Positions 8,615 through 16,342 of a DNA stretch of 37,001 bases are shown piece by piece. Under the pieces are notes generated by a model. It was not told the DNA's origin. It saw only the letters and a program-made list of their open reading frames with translations, and did no database searches. The DNA comes from a virus, in IMG/VR virus record IMGVR_UViG_3300033064_007458, positions 1-37,001 of that record; one strand, 5' to 3'. Position 1 is the stretch's first letter. Each line of letters opens with the position of its first letter. The position numbers were made by a program, and so were the translations under genes.

Positions 8615-9240
8615 CTGCTGCGACAGAGTGCAATTATTTTGTTCGTGGGGAGGATGAAGAGTTTGTTAATTGTGTAGTTGACCTTGTGCCGACTTGGAAG
8701 GCAATTAAGGATAGGGGGGCAGTGAGGTATAAGATTCGCAATAAAAAATTTCAGGCAAAGGCCGTGAGAGGAATCGTAATGATCACGGCTCGGTCAAAGA
8801 GGGAGATTTGGCTGGGGAAAGGAAAGGTTGTTGATGCACTTTTTCCTAGAGCAAAAGAAGTTCCAGAATATAAACAAAATAGAAAAGATGCGTTGGTTGC
8901 AATGAGGCAAATCATTGAGCCACAAATTAAGACGTTTAGAATAAGTGTAAATAGACAGATGAAGAAGAGGCCGATGCAATGCCCAGACACTGGAAGTTTT
9001 ATTGAGGCCGGAGAGTTTCATATTGACCATCGCTATCCATTTAAGAATTTGGTCGAAGAGTGGTGCAGGGAGGAGAAGGTAGATTTAGAGAGGATAGATG
9101 TGTATTGTCGAGGAACCAAATGCTATTTTAAAGATACAGATCTAGCCGAGAGGTGGTTTGACTACCACGCCATAAACGCTCAGCTTCAGGTCCTCAGCAT
9201 TGAAGCTAATTTAAAAAAAGGGGCAAAGTATTTTGGCTAA
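8542..9240 (+). CDS. DUF3223/DCL-like HNH-fold protein
   Basis: 232 residues, starting inside the sigma gene with a 73-base overlap in another frame. The start is supported by continuous protein-like sequence from the ATG, and translation is probably coupled. The C-terminal half has CPDTG (C147), then HIDHRYPFKNLVEEW with H160, D162 and H163, and later WFDYHAINAQLQVLSIEANL. This is the signature of DUF3223, the domain of plant DCL proteins, which looks like a beta-beta-alpha metal (HNH-like) fold. DCL affects chloroplast rRNA processing; a role in the phage is unknown. The N-terminal half (1-140) is unrecognised and basic. It could be a nuclease or a nucleic-acid-binding factor working with the sigma gene product. 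The family call rests on motif memory only. Confidence 0.65.
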   Translation: MRRTVTIKETIYNKSNFEKKWSELTAATECNYFVRGEDEEFVNCVVDLVPTWKAIKDRGAVRYKIRNKKFQAKAVRGIVMITARSKREIWLGKGKVVDALFPRAKEVPEYKQNRKDALVAMRQIIEPQIKTFRISVNRQMKKRPMQCPDTGSFIEAGEFHIDHRYPFKNLVEEWCREEKVDLERIDVYCRGTKCYFKDTDLAERWFDYHAINAQLQVLSIEANLKKGAKYFG

Positions 9241-9932
9241 CGTTTTTTCTTCCTAGGGGCTTTTGGCTTAGAAGCAAATCCTTTCCCGCTACTGCTACTA
9301 GATAGCTGTTTTGCGGCAATCTCCTCTCCCATCCCAGAGAAGTTGAGGGTGGCGATATCAGAGCTCAAATCTATATCATCAAATAACACCTCAAATATCT
9401 CAAGTGCAGCGTCTGCGATCATACTTTCTATCCCTTCGGAGGTTTTGGGTGAGCTTAACCACGGCTTTCTTTTATCAACATTAGCAGCGTAGCCCATACG
9501 GTTGAGCACCTCATAAACCCCCTGAGACTTGCGGTTGATGTAGTGTCCGGCATATAACCTTCCGGAGATTATTCGTATTCCTTCTTCATTATATCTCTGT
9601 TTTAAAAACTGAATTACCGCGCCGTCAGGGTTTTGAGCTTCCACCCACCCAGATAACTCTTCTACGGCCCATTCTGCTCTGGAGATGAGGGCAGCGCCAG
9701 GCTTTCCCACATACTCCACAGAGACGGAGGCCTGGCCTAATGCCCTGATATATTGAGAATAATTAAACTCTACTTCTTCTGTGTATTTTTCTACTACGTG
9801 GGAGAGCATGGCCTTACGCACACCCTCCATCTGGGCCTGCATAATCTGCCCTTTAGCAATTTCTAAAACTTCTTTTTTTGAGGAGGATAGTACGGCGCCC
9901 ATCACCGCAGCAGCTAGGGCTTTATAAATCAT
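9237..9932 (-). CDS. Unknown protein, last gene of the leftward hub operon
   Basis: 231 residues. The start codon overlaps the stop of the hub gene as ATGA, so translation is coupled. Its own stop overlaps the stop of the rightward DUF3223 gene by four bases. The N-terminus (1-35) is Ala-rich and helical but too weak for a clear membrane segment. The middle is mixed helix and strand. The last about 25 residues are Ser-rich and then strongly basic, ending in a run of Lys/Arg, which may contact DNA or RNA or be disordered. No family is recognised. Tail or baseplate assembly is a guess from its position beside the hub gene. No intrinsic terminator is visible after it. Confidence 0.75.
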   Translation of the reverse strand: MIYKALAAAVMGAVLSSSKKEVLEIAKGQIMQAQMEGVRKAMLSHVVEKYTEEVEFNYSQYIRALGQASVSVEYVGKPGAALISRAEWAVEELSGWVEAQNPDGAVIQFLKQRYNEEGIRIISGRLYAGHYINRKSQGVYEVLNRMGYAANVDKRKPWLSSPKTSEGIESMIADAALEIFEVLFDDIDLSSDIATLNFSGMGEEIAAKQLSSSSSGKGFASKPKAPRKKKR

Positions 9933-12900
9933 AGTGGCTTAGCGCACTTAATCTGCTTTACAATTTGTTCTGCAAATTGTTGCCTTTTGGCTATACCACC
10001 ACTAGCTACCTCATATTTATTCCTCCAGATCTCGGCCGCGGCTGATGCCGATTTTGCCGAATTCATACCCTCTACCAATCCGCCCCCTTGCTGTTTTATT
10101 TCTTGTACCACAAATTCAAGCTGGCATTGCAAAGTGCTTGTTTGTCCACATTTTGCTACGGCCTTAGTTTTACGTGAGCCTCCCCACTGTACTAGTCCAT
10201 AGCATTTCTCGGGTACTCCAGAGTCTGTAACGCAGGTAACTCCCTGGATTGGAGTATTATGTACATTAGGATCAAATCCGCTTTCCTCTTGAAGATTGCC
10301 AAGTGCCCCAGCAAAAGCGTTAGGAGTTTTTAACCCGGCAGAGTAAAAAGCATTTATAATCGCATCTTTTGTTGCGTCGCCCGTCTTGCAGTTAGCTGAA
10401 GGAAAGCTCCCTTGGGTGTTTGTGGGGGAGGTGGTGTCTGGGCCTTCGGACTGACTCGAGCTGAGCGCCTGGGCCTCTGGGCATAACACTTCGGTGGAGT
10501 CTTTGCCATCATCCATCTTCCAACTCAACCCTCCCAACGACCTAATATAATCGTAGTATGAGTTGCTAATTTTTATTTCCCCGCTCTTTTTGAGAGCTTT
10601 GATATAGTTTTCAAATGTAGGAACTTGGATAGAAGTATTTCCCCAGGCACTCACTCCTGTCACCCCAAGGCGTAAGTCCCCATCCCTCCATTTATAATCG
10701 CACTCAGTCACAAACCAATTCTTAAACCTTGACGTGATCCAAACCCCAGGATCAATACCAACATCCCTTCCACTATCCACCCACTCATCATACCCAGTGA
10801 CAAACGAAATCACCGTGCGGCCGGGGATGATACGCAGGGTTCTAGGCACGCCCTTAAACCCGGTTTCTATGCTAAGCCCTTGGGCAACTGGGGAGCCTTG
10901 GATAGTCGGCTTGACTTTACCCCCACCGGAAGAGGTTGTGAGGCCCGCGATGTTTGGTGGGATGGAGTCTTCTTGTAGGTGCGCCAGAATCATGTTACCT
11001 TCCGGCGTGCTTATTAGCACATTATTACCGAACCCTCCGCCGCACCCCTTGTCCCCAACCTTACATCCTCTTTGTGCATTTACAACCCCCGCTCCTCCTT
11101 GGATAGACAAAGGGACCCCAGTGGAGTCTCCACTAGCAGCTAAATCTATGCCCTTATGATCAGGTCGAGCGCTGCTTCTGTACGGAGAGGTAACAACTAC
11201 TCCACTCCCAAACTTAACATACTTACGTACTTCGGCCTCACTTATTGCCCTTCCATCTTCCCATTGAGCATGCAAATGAGCTCCTCTAGAGCTACCAGTA
11301 TTGCCAATTCGGCCCACCGCCACCTCACTACTTCCACCGGAGGTGGCTGAAGGTGCGTCACTAGCCGCAGCAGCACTCTCTCCCCCTCCTCTAGTTTTTT
11401 CGGAGGCAATGGAGCGCATCACCGGGTCCATAAGTTGTTTGTATAGGGCCTCCTTCTGAGCCGAAGAGCCACGGAGAAATGTTTGTGTAGTAGCTCCGTC
11501 CATCCTCCCTACCTCCAAAATAGTTCCTCCTCGGTTGGGAACTCCTAGGCCATCTCGGTGGTCTTTGGAAAAAGCCCCGTAGGATGATGCTAATGCCCCA
11601 TTAATTTGCCCAATCCCGCCCTTTCTTGGTGGTATTACTCCACTCGAGCCTTGTGCCCCGTCCAGGTGGATTTCTATTACTTGATTGCCTGCTGCTGTAG
11701 CCGCAGCGGTTTTGCTGTACTGGCTCTGAGCGCTCGAGGCAGCAACCTCCCCAGGAGGAAAATATACCTCGATGAAGTCCGAGACTCCATACCCCCCAGC
11801 GTTCCTTTGCGCCCATTTCACCAACTCTGCATTTAACTCCCATTCGTTAGGCGCGCCGGTATTCCGGGCATCAAAATGCCCTGCCATAAGCAAAACTTTT
11901 TTTGGCTTTGCAGTGGTGGTAGGTTTCCAGTCCTGAAGCTGTTTTTTAGGAGCAGGTGGGACTACTTTATCGGCTTGAGGACCTACGATCGCTGGAGTTT
12001 GAGTCTTGGGTATGTCTTCTTCGGGAAAGGCCCAGTCCCACACAAGCTTCGGATTTAAAGTGGTTTGAGCGCCGGCGTGTCCCAGGATAAAAAATCTCAC
12101 ACTCTCAGGATCTTTATCTGTAGAAGTGCCGATTTCTTGGCTAATAGCCACTTTGTCTTTAGCTTTTACCTTCACTGATGATAGCGAAGTTGATTCTTGA
12201 AAAATCTGCCTAAAGAAGCATTTTTTACTGCCTTCTTTTTCGCAAATCTGCAAAGAAAATTTTGTTTTTATTTTTACTCGGCCTTGCTTCTCATCGGCTT
12301 CATCTACGACCCCGCTCAGAAAAGAGATTGCAGTAGTGCCGTTTGGAGCAACACCAAAAAGACTCAGGCCACTCTTAGAGACTTTAGAGGCCTCCTCATT
12401 GATAACAACTGGGCCCACGTCCTGCCAAACGTACACACCCACAGTCCCAGCCGCACCCTTGATGTGCTTCGGCACCGGCTTAAACAGAGAGGGAAATTCT
12501 AATTTTTTAACCTTCTCCATCGCTTTTTTACGTTTTATCGGCACAACATTCCCAACAGTGTAAGTCGATGCTTTAAACGCCTCGGAGACGTACGGATCGG
12601 CATTATTCTCCACCCCTCCCAGCTCAGAATTTAGACCTATTGCGGTAATCTCTGGCTGGCCGCTAATCTCATAGCCTTCATACAACCCCTTACCGAGGTA
12701 AAACACCGAGCACCCCTGGTCTACTTCTCCTCTCGAGCACAGAGAGATTTGATTTGCGTACTCTCGGGTGGGCATCGAAAGCGAATTGCCATTTACAGAA
12801 GCCAGTACTTTTTTTATAGCTTCGTCCGTGGTTATTCCAGTGTATCGTACAGCACGTGGAAGAATACGCTTTTTGCTAGGGTCAGAATTTGTATTAGAGC

Positions 12901-13549
12901 AGAAAGAGGCGTTATACCCCATCTTCTCAACCAGGTTTTTGAGCGCTTTGTCAATATCCTCTCCTTCCTCTAAGGACATATTGATTAAGGACTGGTTAAA
13001 TATTACCGAGCGGGCTCCCACTCCTCGTATAGTTACCGAAGGATATCTTGATCCGTGAGATACAGAGAATCCGTTTACTCTGAAGTAGAAGTCGGTGCCA
13101 AATGAAGCTCCTTTGACATCGTACCACAGCGAGAGTAGGAGGAAGGGGTATATGCCACCCTGATCTACCGTACTATCCACCTCAGCATCAACGTATTTAG
13201 CACACTTATCAACTATAGGATCTTGGCCTTTTTCGCAAGAAGGAAGAAGGATGTTATTAGCATCAGAGATATTTGACTGAGTATAGAGTGCTGCTGCGTC
13301 AAAAAGTGCGGGCCATGCCAACCCAGTTAGATAAGGATCAGAGATTGTAACCGAGCAGGTTGATTGGTCCAAACCTGCCGTAAAAGCCGTGGCTTGAGTG
13401 GATTTACCCGCATTAGCAGAGCCCTGATTAGGTTGCCATTTTAACTTTATCGACAACTCCTGTATCTGTCTCTGTTCAAAAACTATGAGCTTTTGAGACT
13501 TTACTGGGCGATAACCTACGCGCGCTTTACAGCGATAAAGACTCGACAC
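9929..13549 (-). CDS. Baseplate hub protein with amidase, permuted M23 peptidase and tail lysozyme domains
   Basis: 1206 residues from a GTG start with AAAGG about six bases upstream. Residues 1-540 are hub-like: VNGFSVSHGSRYPSVTIRGV around 158-177 recalls gpD-type late-control/hub proteins. Residues 548-718 form a zinc amidase of the Amidase_3 type with H558, E569, H628 (EIHLDG) and E679 (TILEVGR). Residues 742-860 carry all M23/LytM metal and catalytic positions, but in permuted order: HLH (758-760) first, then HKGID (H798, D802), then AHL (H857). Residues 890-1015 look hub-like again (NWFVTECDYKWRDGDLRLGV). Residues 1055-1206 match phage tail lysozyme (GNLQEESGFDPN with catalytic-type E1089, then CYGLVQWGGSRKTKA). 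It would cut glycan and peptide bonds of peptidoglycan during DNA entry. No separate endolysin is seen in the window. Confidence 0.9.
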   Translation of the reverse strand: MSSLYRCKARVGYRPVKSQKLIVFEQRQIQELSIKLKWQPNQGSANAGKSTQATAFTAGLDQSTCSVTISDPYLTGLAWPALFDAAALYTQSNISDANNILLPSCEKGQDPIVDKCAKYVDAEVDSTVDQGGIYPFLLLSLWYDVKGASFGTDFYFRVNGFSVSHGSRYPSVTIRGVGARSVIFNQSLINMSLEEGEDIDKALKNLVEKMGYNASFCSNTNSDPSKKRILPRAVRYTGITTDEAIKKVLASVNGNSLSMPTREYANQISLCSRGEVDQGCSVFYLGKGLYEGYEISGQPEITAIGLNSELGGVENNADPYVSEAFKASTYTVGNVVPIKRKKAMEKVKKLEFPSLFKPVPKHIKGAAGTVGVYVWQDVGPVVINEEASKVSKSGLSLFGVAPNGTTAISFLSGVVDEADEKQGRVKIKTKFSLQICEKEGSKKCFFRQIFQESTSLSSVKVKAKDKVAISQEIGTSTDKDPESVRFFILGHAGAQTTLNPKLVWDWAFPEEDIPKTQTPAIVGPQADKVVPPAPKKQLQDWKPTTTAKPKKVLLMAGHFDARNTGAPNEWELNAELVKWAQRNAGGYGVSDFIEVYFPPGEVAASSAQSQYSKTAAATAAGNQVIEIHLDGAQGSSGVIPPRKGGIGQINGALASSYGAFSKDHRDGLGVPNRGGTILEVGRMDGATTQTFLRGSSAQKEALYKQLMDPVMRSIASEKTRGGGESAAAASDAPSATSGGSSEVAVGRIGNTGSSRGAHLHAQWEDGRAISEAEVRKYVKFGSGVVVTSPYRSSARPDHKGIDLAASGDSTGVPLSIQGGAGVVNAQRGCKVGDKGCGGGFGNNVLISTPEGNMILAHLQEDSIPPNIAGLTTSSGGGKVKPTIQGSPVAQGLSIETGFKGVPRTLRIIPGRTVISFVTGYDEWVDSGRDVGIDPGVWITSRFKNWFVTECDYKWRDGDLRLGVTGVSAWGNTSIQVPTFENYIKALKKSGEIKISNSYYDYIRSLGGLSWKMDDGKDSTEVLCPEAQALSSSQSEGPDTTSPTNTQGSFPSANCKTGDATKDAIINAFYSAGLKTPNAFAGALGNLQEESGFDPNVHNTPIQGVTCVTDSGVPEKCYGLVQWGGSRKTKAVAKCGQTSTLQCQLEFVVQEIKQQGGGLVEGMNSAKSASAAAEIWRNKYEVASGGIAKRQQFAEQIVKQIKCAKPL

Positions 13550-13561
13550 ATCTTACCTTTC

Positions 13562-14293
13562 TCAGGAAACTGTTACGACTTGGGCCAATGCGGCGGTTTT
13601 TTGTGTAGCTCCGGCACTCGCCGCTGTATTTACGTTAAGCGCAACAATCTGCCCAACTTTAAACCCTACTCCGGCAGTTGTAATTGCTCCCACCGCTGTA
13701 ATCTTGCCGGTTGTTAGAGTAGCCGTTGCCACTCCAAACGCATAACCCGAGGGATTAGTTGTTTCTGTAGATTCAATTTTGATGGATACTGTGCCAGAAG
13801 TCGTAGTGCCATCGGTTGTGTAACCGCTGCCTTGACGTTGCAGGGTTAGAGTAACCAGGCCACCTACTGGGGATTGTGGAGCAGGAACTACTTCGGCGGT
13901 AATTGCAGAGATTACTTCAGCGAGGTTGAAAGTAGCAACCATGAAGTGAAAGTCTTCTTCGCCGGTTAGGCCTGTGTACCTAGTGACGTTAACAAGCAGA
14001 TTATTTATCGCAGTTTTGTCCGCTGCGGGGACATCCGCGTTTGCATTAAGCGCTTCACAAATATACTCTAGAAGGCCATAGGCGGCTTTCTTAGCCTCAA
14101 AGCCCATAGTTGGGCCGGCTTTTACAAAACTATCGTAAAGAGCAATGCGATTTGCCGAGGTGTTAGGAGCTACACTATAGCCAGAGATAAGGCTGTCAGT
14201 ATAGGCCTCGTTTAGAAACTCTTGAAGTTTAATTTTATATTCAAACTGGATACCGAGAGTGCGGTGAAGGCCTAGGTTAAGGATGCTTGCCAT
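13562..14293 (-). CDS. Small virion protein with GSGY-type beta module
   Basis: 243 residues, ATG start, ending 12 bases before the hub GTG. The first about 140 residues are helical (LGLHRTLGIQFEYKIKLQEF, FEAKKAAYGLLEYICEALNA). The C-terminal about 100 residues are Thr/Gly/Ala-rich beta with the repeat pattern QRQGSGYTTDG, then TTGKITAVGAITTAGVGFKV, as found in many phage structural proteins. The same style of module appears in the 587-aa protein at 19977-21740. It is probably a tail or baseplate component co-expressed with the hub. No specific family is recognised. Confidence 0.75.
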   Translation of the reverse strand: MASILNLGLHRTLGIQFEYKIKLQEFLNEAYTDSLISGYSVAPNTSANRIALYDSFVKAGPTMGFEAKKAAYGLLEYICEALNANADVPAADKTAINNLLVNVTRYTGLTGEEDFHFMVATFNLAEVISAITAEVVPAPQSPVGGLVTLTLQRQGSGYTTDGTTTSGTVSIKIESTETTNPSGYAFGVATATLTTGKITAVGAITTAGVGFKVGQIVALNVNTAASAGATQKTAALAQVVTVS

Positions 14294-14329
14294 GATGAAG
14301 TAATACTTCTAAAAACTCTTTGATTATCT

Positions 14330-14902
14330 TTAAACACCAGGAATTAAATCGAGTAGGGCAAAGTCTACTGGAAGATTGAGGAGTTTGGTGTATGGTACGA
14401 GTGAGCGGGTTTTAAGGTAGTTATGCATGTAAGTGTAGTAGGCGTGATGCTCTGCTTCTCTTGCAAGAAGTTGATTCCTAATCCACCACGCGGAGGAATC
14501 CGGGTTGAGTAAGACAATTTCTTCAGTATGGTGGTCTTTGCACAGCTCCCACTCCCTCTCAATGAGAAACAGAGATACAGTGGTTTTTTTTAAAAAATAA
14601 GATTCTGCAGCATTGGCCCACTCCTCACTTAAATCTACTTGCCGCCGAAACTTCTCATAAAAACAAACTTCAGAAAATCCTCTGTCGCAGATAATAAACT
14701 CAGGGTGGGTTTCTAGAGCCTCGTCAAAAGGCTCTATATACTGCTCGATAGGGGAGGAGTGGTGGGGCTTGGGGCCAGAAAAGTGAAGAAGGGTGGCGGT
14801 GAAGTTATTTTGGGTAAGAGAGTATGCAGTGTTTTTGGCTAGAGTAGACTTTCCTACTCGGTCGGCTCCCAGCAAAACAACCGCTTTAGGAGAACAAGGC
14901 AT
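14330..14902 (-). CDS. P-loop nucleotide kinase-like protein
   Basis: 190 residues from ATG 14902. This start fits the strong promoter whose expected transcription start is near 14921; a longer frame from TTG 14956 would have to begin inside the -35 box and is rejected. The Walker A is VVLLGADRVGKST (G12-T20). A FIICDRGFSE motif (D73-R74) follows, the DRx pattern of the thymidylate kinase/deoxynucleoside kinase group. Arg/Glu-rich LIEREWELCK may form the lid. It would phosphorylate nucleosides or nucleotides for phage DNA synthesis, though the substrate cannot be told. It is the first gene of a leftward operon that otherwise encodes tail parts, an odd setting for a metabolic enzyme. Confidence 0.8.
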   Translation of the reverse strand: MPCSPKAVVLLGADRVGKSTLAKNTAYSLTQNNFTATLLHFSGPKPHHSSPIEQYIEPFDEALETHPEFIICDRGFSEVCFYEKFRRQVDLSEEWANAAESYFLKKTTVSLFLIEREWELCKDHHTEEIVLLNPDSSAWWIRNQLLAREAEHHAYYTYMHNYLKTRSLVPYTKLLNLPVDFALLDLIPGV

Positions 14903-14927
14903 ATGGAGAGGGCATTGTAATACTGCT

Positions 14928-14956
14928 ATTCTACCACAGAAACTGCTCGGTGTCAA
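14928..14956 (-). promoter_or_regulatory. Near-consensus sigma-70 promoter for the hub operon
   Basis: On the minus strand TTGACA (14956-14951, perfect) is followed by a 17-base spacer and TAGAAT (14933-14928, five of six), with a TG one base before the -10 box. Transcription should begin near 14921, about 18 bases before the kinase ATG at 14902. It should drive the kinase, the small virion protein, the hub and the last gene. The -35 box abuts a GC-only inverted repeat. Confidence 0.8.
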
Positions 14957-14986
14957 CTCCGCGAGCGCGCGAGCGCGCGGGCGGAG
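14957..14986. repeat. 30-bp GC-rich inverted repeat next to the -35 box
   Basis: The 30 bases read CTCCGC-GA-GCGCGC-GA-GCGCGC-GG-GCGGAG, apart from one T and one A in the outer arms. Two nested stems (six outer, six inner pairs) are separated by a GA/GG internal mismatch, with a two-base tip. Much of it is alternating purine-pyrimidine. It begins one base upstream of the leftward TTGACA. It may be a protein-binding site, a cruciform or Z-prone element, or an RNA hairpin blocking rightward read-through. Confidence 0.8.
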
Positions 14987-14990
14987 CAGC

Positions 14991-15024
14991 AGTAACAGTG
15001 AACAGTAACTATTCTACTGTTACT
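14991..15024. repeat. Three copies of an AACAGT/AGTAAC operator-like unit
   Basis: AGTAACAGT (14991-14999), AACAGTAAC (15001-15009) and inverted ACTGTTACT (15016-15024) lie within 34 bases. The first and third form a nine-base perfect inverted repeat, followed by TTT. This may be a set of binding sites in the divergent promoter region, or a weak rightward hairpin. Confidence 0.6.
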
Positions 15025-15036
15025 TTTAACTAACGG

Positions 15037-15065
15037 AATAAATAAATAACTATAGAGTTTAAAGT
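15037..15065 (+). promoter_or_regulatory. Possible late promoter and leader element before the 15099 gene
   Basis: Two overlapping AATAAATA copies (15037-15048) match the T4-type late box NATAAATA. They are followed by AGAGTTTAAAGT (15054-15065), a 12-mer that recurs in the leftward leader at 34962-34951. No sigma-70 -35 box is evident. The AT-rich 8-mer also occurs by chance elsewhere in the window, so this is weak. Confidence 0.3.
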
Positions 15066-15098
15066 CGTATAGAAATTGATTGCAACTAGAGCAGGACT

Positions 15099-15440
15099 AT
15101 GCCCTCAACTCCCACGCCTCCTTACCATCGTTGGGGAGTCAGGTTCACAGCTGACTCTACACATGACCTCGCCTACCTAACCACAGCTCATACAAACGAT
15201 CCAGCTTTTGCATATAGAGGGGAAGTTTTTCTCAACGAGGTGCTCGATGAACTGTATTATGTCGATGGAGGTGGGGTTACAAGGAGGTTTGGTGATCGGG
15301 CCTCTGTGCCTTTCTCCAGAATTAGTTTTACTGGAGTGAGGAATTTTGCTGACGATGCAGCCGCGAGCGCAGCCACTCCCCCAGTAGCAGTGGGAGGAAT
15401 ATATCGTACCGGCTCTGCATTAAAAATCAGAGTGGTTTAA
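15099..15440 (+). CDS. Small virion-associated protein
   Basis: 113 residues; the ATG has AGCAGGA a few bases upstream. The N-terminal part has RWGVRFTADSTHDLAYLTTA and LDELYYVDGG stretches of mixed strand. The C-terminus ends VAVGGIYRTGSALKIRVV, a short beta ending that I have seen at the ends of many tail-fibre or tail-associated proteins. It is a likely minor structural protein. It is alone in its unit: an intrinsic terminator follows about 60 bases later. The exact role is unknown. Confidence 0.65.
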   Translation: MPSTPTPPYHRWGVRFTADSTHDLAYLTTAHTNDPAFAYRGEVFLNEVLDELYYVDGGGVTRRFGDRASVPFSRISFTGVRNFADDAAASAATPPVAVGGIYRTGSALKIRVV

Positions 15441-15502
15441 AGAACATCAGGATACGAAAATATCATCGCATGTCCCTATCCGGCATCGCGCCTTACCACT
15501 TT

Positions 15503-15539
15503 AAGACCCGAGGAGCCTTAGCACTTCCGGGTCTTTTTT
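15503..15539 (+). terminator. Intrinsic terminator after the 15099 gene
   Basis: AAGACCCG (15503-15510) pairs perfectly with CGGGTCTT (15528-15535) across a 17-base loop, and the T run extends to 15539. It separates the small virion gene from PhoH. Confidence 0.85.
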
Positions 15540-15541
15540 CG

Positions 15542-15554
15542 TATCTAAAAGATA
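15542..15554. repeat. TATCT-AGATA inverted repeat in the PhoH leader
   Basis: TATCT, three As, AGATA, located 17 bases before the PhoH ATG. A similar repeat precedes the next gene, so the two may share a regulator. Confidence 0.4.
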
Positions 15555-15570
15555 AAACTGTAAATCTCCC

Positions 15571-16308
15571 ATGGCTAGAAAGTCTCGCAAGCAACACCAG
15601 CAACCCGATGAGCACTTAACCTTGGAACAATCAGCACCTTTAGCTAAGTTTGATGAGCACAGGCCCATCGTCCCTCGCAATCCCAACCAAGTCGATGCGA
15701 TGCGATACCTCCGTACACAAACTCTTACTTTACTCTCAGGGCCACCAGGCACAGCCAAAACCCTTCTGGCGGTATATATTGCCTGTGAAAAACTTCATAA
15801 GAGAGACATTGATAAGATCTATTACGTTAAGCCGGTGGTGAGCGTGCCTGGAGAGCAAGGGCTAGGCTTTCTGCCCGGTAACCTCGATGAAAAGATCGCT
15901 CCGCATGTTAGCCCCGTACGCGACGCCCTGGAGGTATTTATGCCAAAAGGTAAGGCTGAGTACCTTCTTTCAAAGAAACATATTGAGTTTATGCCCATCG
16001 AGCACCTTAGAGGCCGATCGTTACACCGCTGTGCTGTAATCGCTGACGAGATGCAAAATGCCACCACCCACTCTCTTATGACAATTCTCACTCGGCTTGG
16101 AGACGGGTCGACTATAGCAGTGTTGGGAGACGTGGTGCAAAGAGACCTGGCGTTTAGGTTCGGGGGCGATGGGCTATCTGATGCGATTAGGAGGCTTGGG
16201 CCTCTTCCTAATGTCGGCCATGTGGAGTTCGGGTTCGATGATATTGCAAGATCAGAATTTGTTCAGTCAGTGATTAGGGCCTATGCCGATCTTTACTCTC
16301 CTAAATAG
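15571..16308 (+). CDS. phoH: PhoH-like P-loop ATPase
   Basis: 245 residues, typical of phage PhoH-core proteins. Walker A is SGPPGTAKT (56-64). YYVKPVVSVPGEQGLGFLPG (84-103) is the conserved PhoH strand-turn region, and Walker B is VIADEMQNAT (156-165). LGDVVQRDL follows as the sensor region. The family is linked to RNA metabolism and, by name, to the phosphate regulon in E. coli, and it is very common in marine and cyanobacterial phages; its true phage role is not settled. No strong Shine-Dalgarno precedes the ATG. An intrinsic terminator lies upstream and a second TATCT/AGATA repeat lies downstream, so it may be a unit of its own. Confidence 0.95.
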   Translation: MARKSRKQHQQPDEHLTLEQSAPLAKFDEHRPIVPRNPNQVDAMRYLRTQTLTLLSGPPGTAKTLLAVYIACEKLHKRDIDKIYYVKPVVSVPGEQGLGFLPGNLDEKIAPHVSPVRDALEVFMPKGKAEYLLSKKHIEFMPIEHLRGRSLHRCAVIADEMQNATTHSLMTILTRLGDGSTIAVLGDVVQRDLAFRFGGDGLSDAIRRLGPLPNVGHVEFGFDDIARSEFVQSVIRAYADLYSPK

Positions 16309-16326
16309 CTCTAAGGAAGGTTTAAG

Positions 16327-16342
16327 GTATCTGTATAGATAC
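16327..16342. repeat. GTATCT-AGATAC inverted repeat in the 16359 leader
   Basis: A perfect six-base inverted repeat with a four-base GTAT centre, 16 bases before the gene start. TACAAT overlapping its right arm (16340-16345) could be a -10 box, but no -35 match is seen. Confidence 0.45.

Noticed and set aside
10734-11159. Open frames of 60-150 codons antisense to the hub and other giant genes
   Set aside because: They lie fully opposite genes with clear domain content, have repetitive or low-quality translations and no ribosome sites, and are reading shadows.
14903-14956. Longer kinase frame starting at TTG 14956
   Set aside because: The start would lie inside the -35 box of a strong promoter and upstream of the expected transcript start; ATG 14902 directly precedes the P-loop region.
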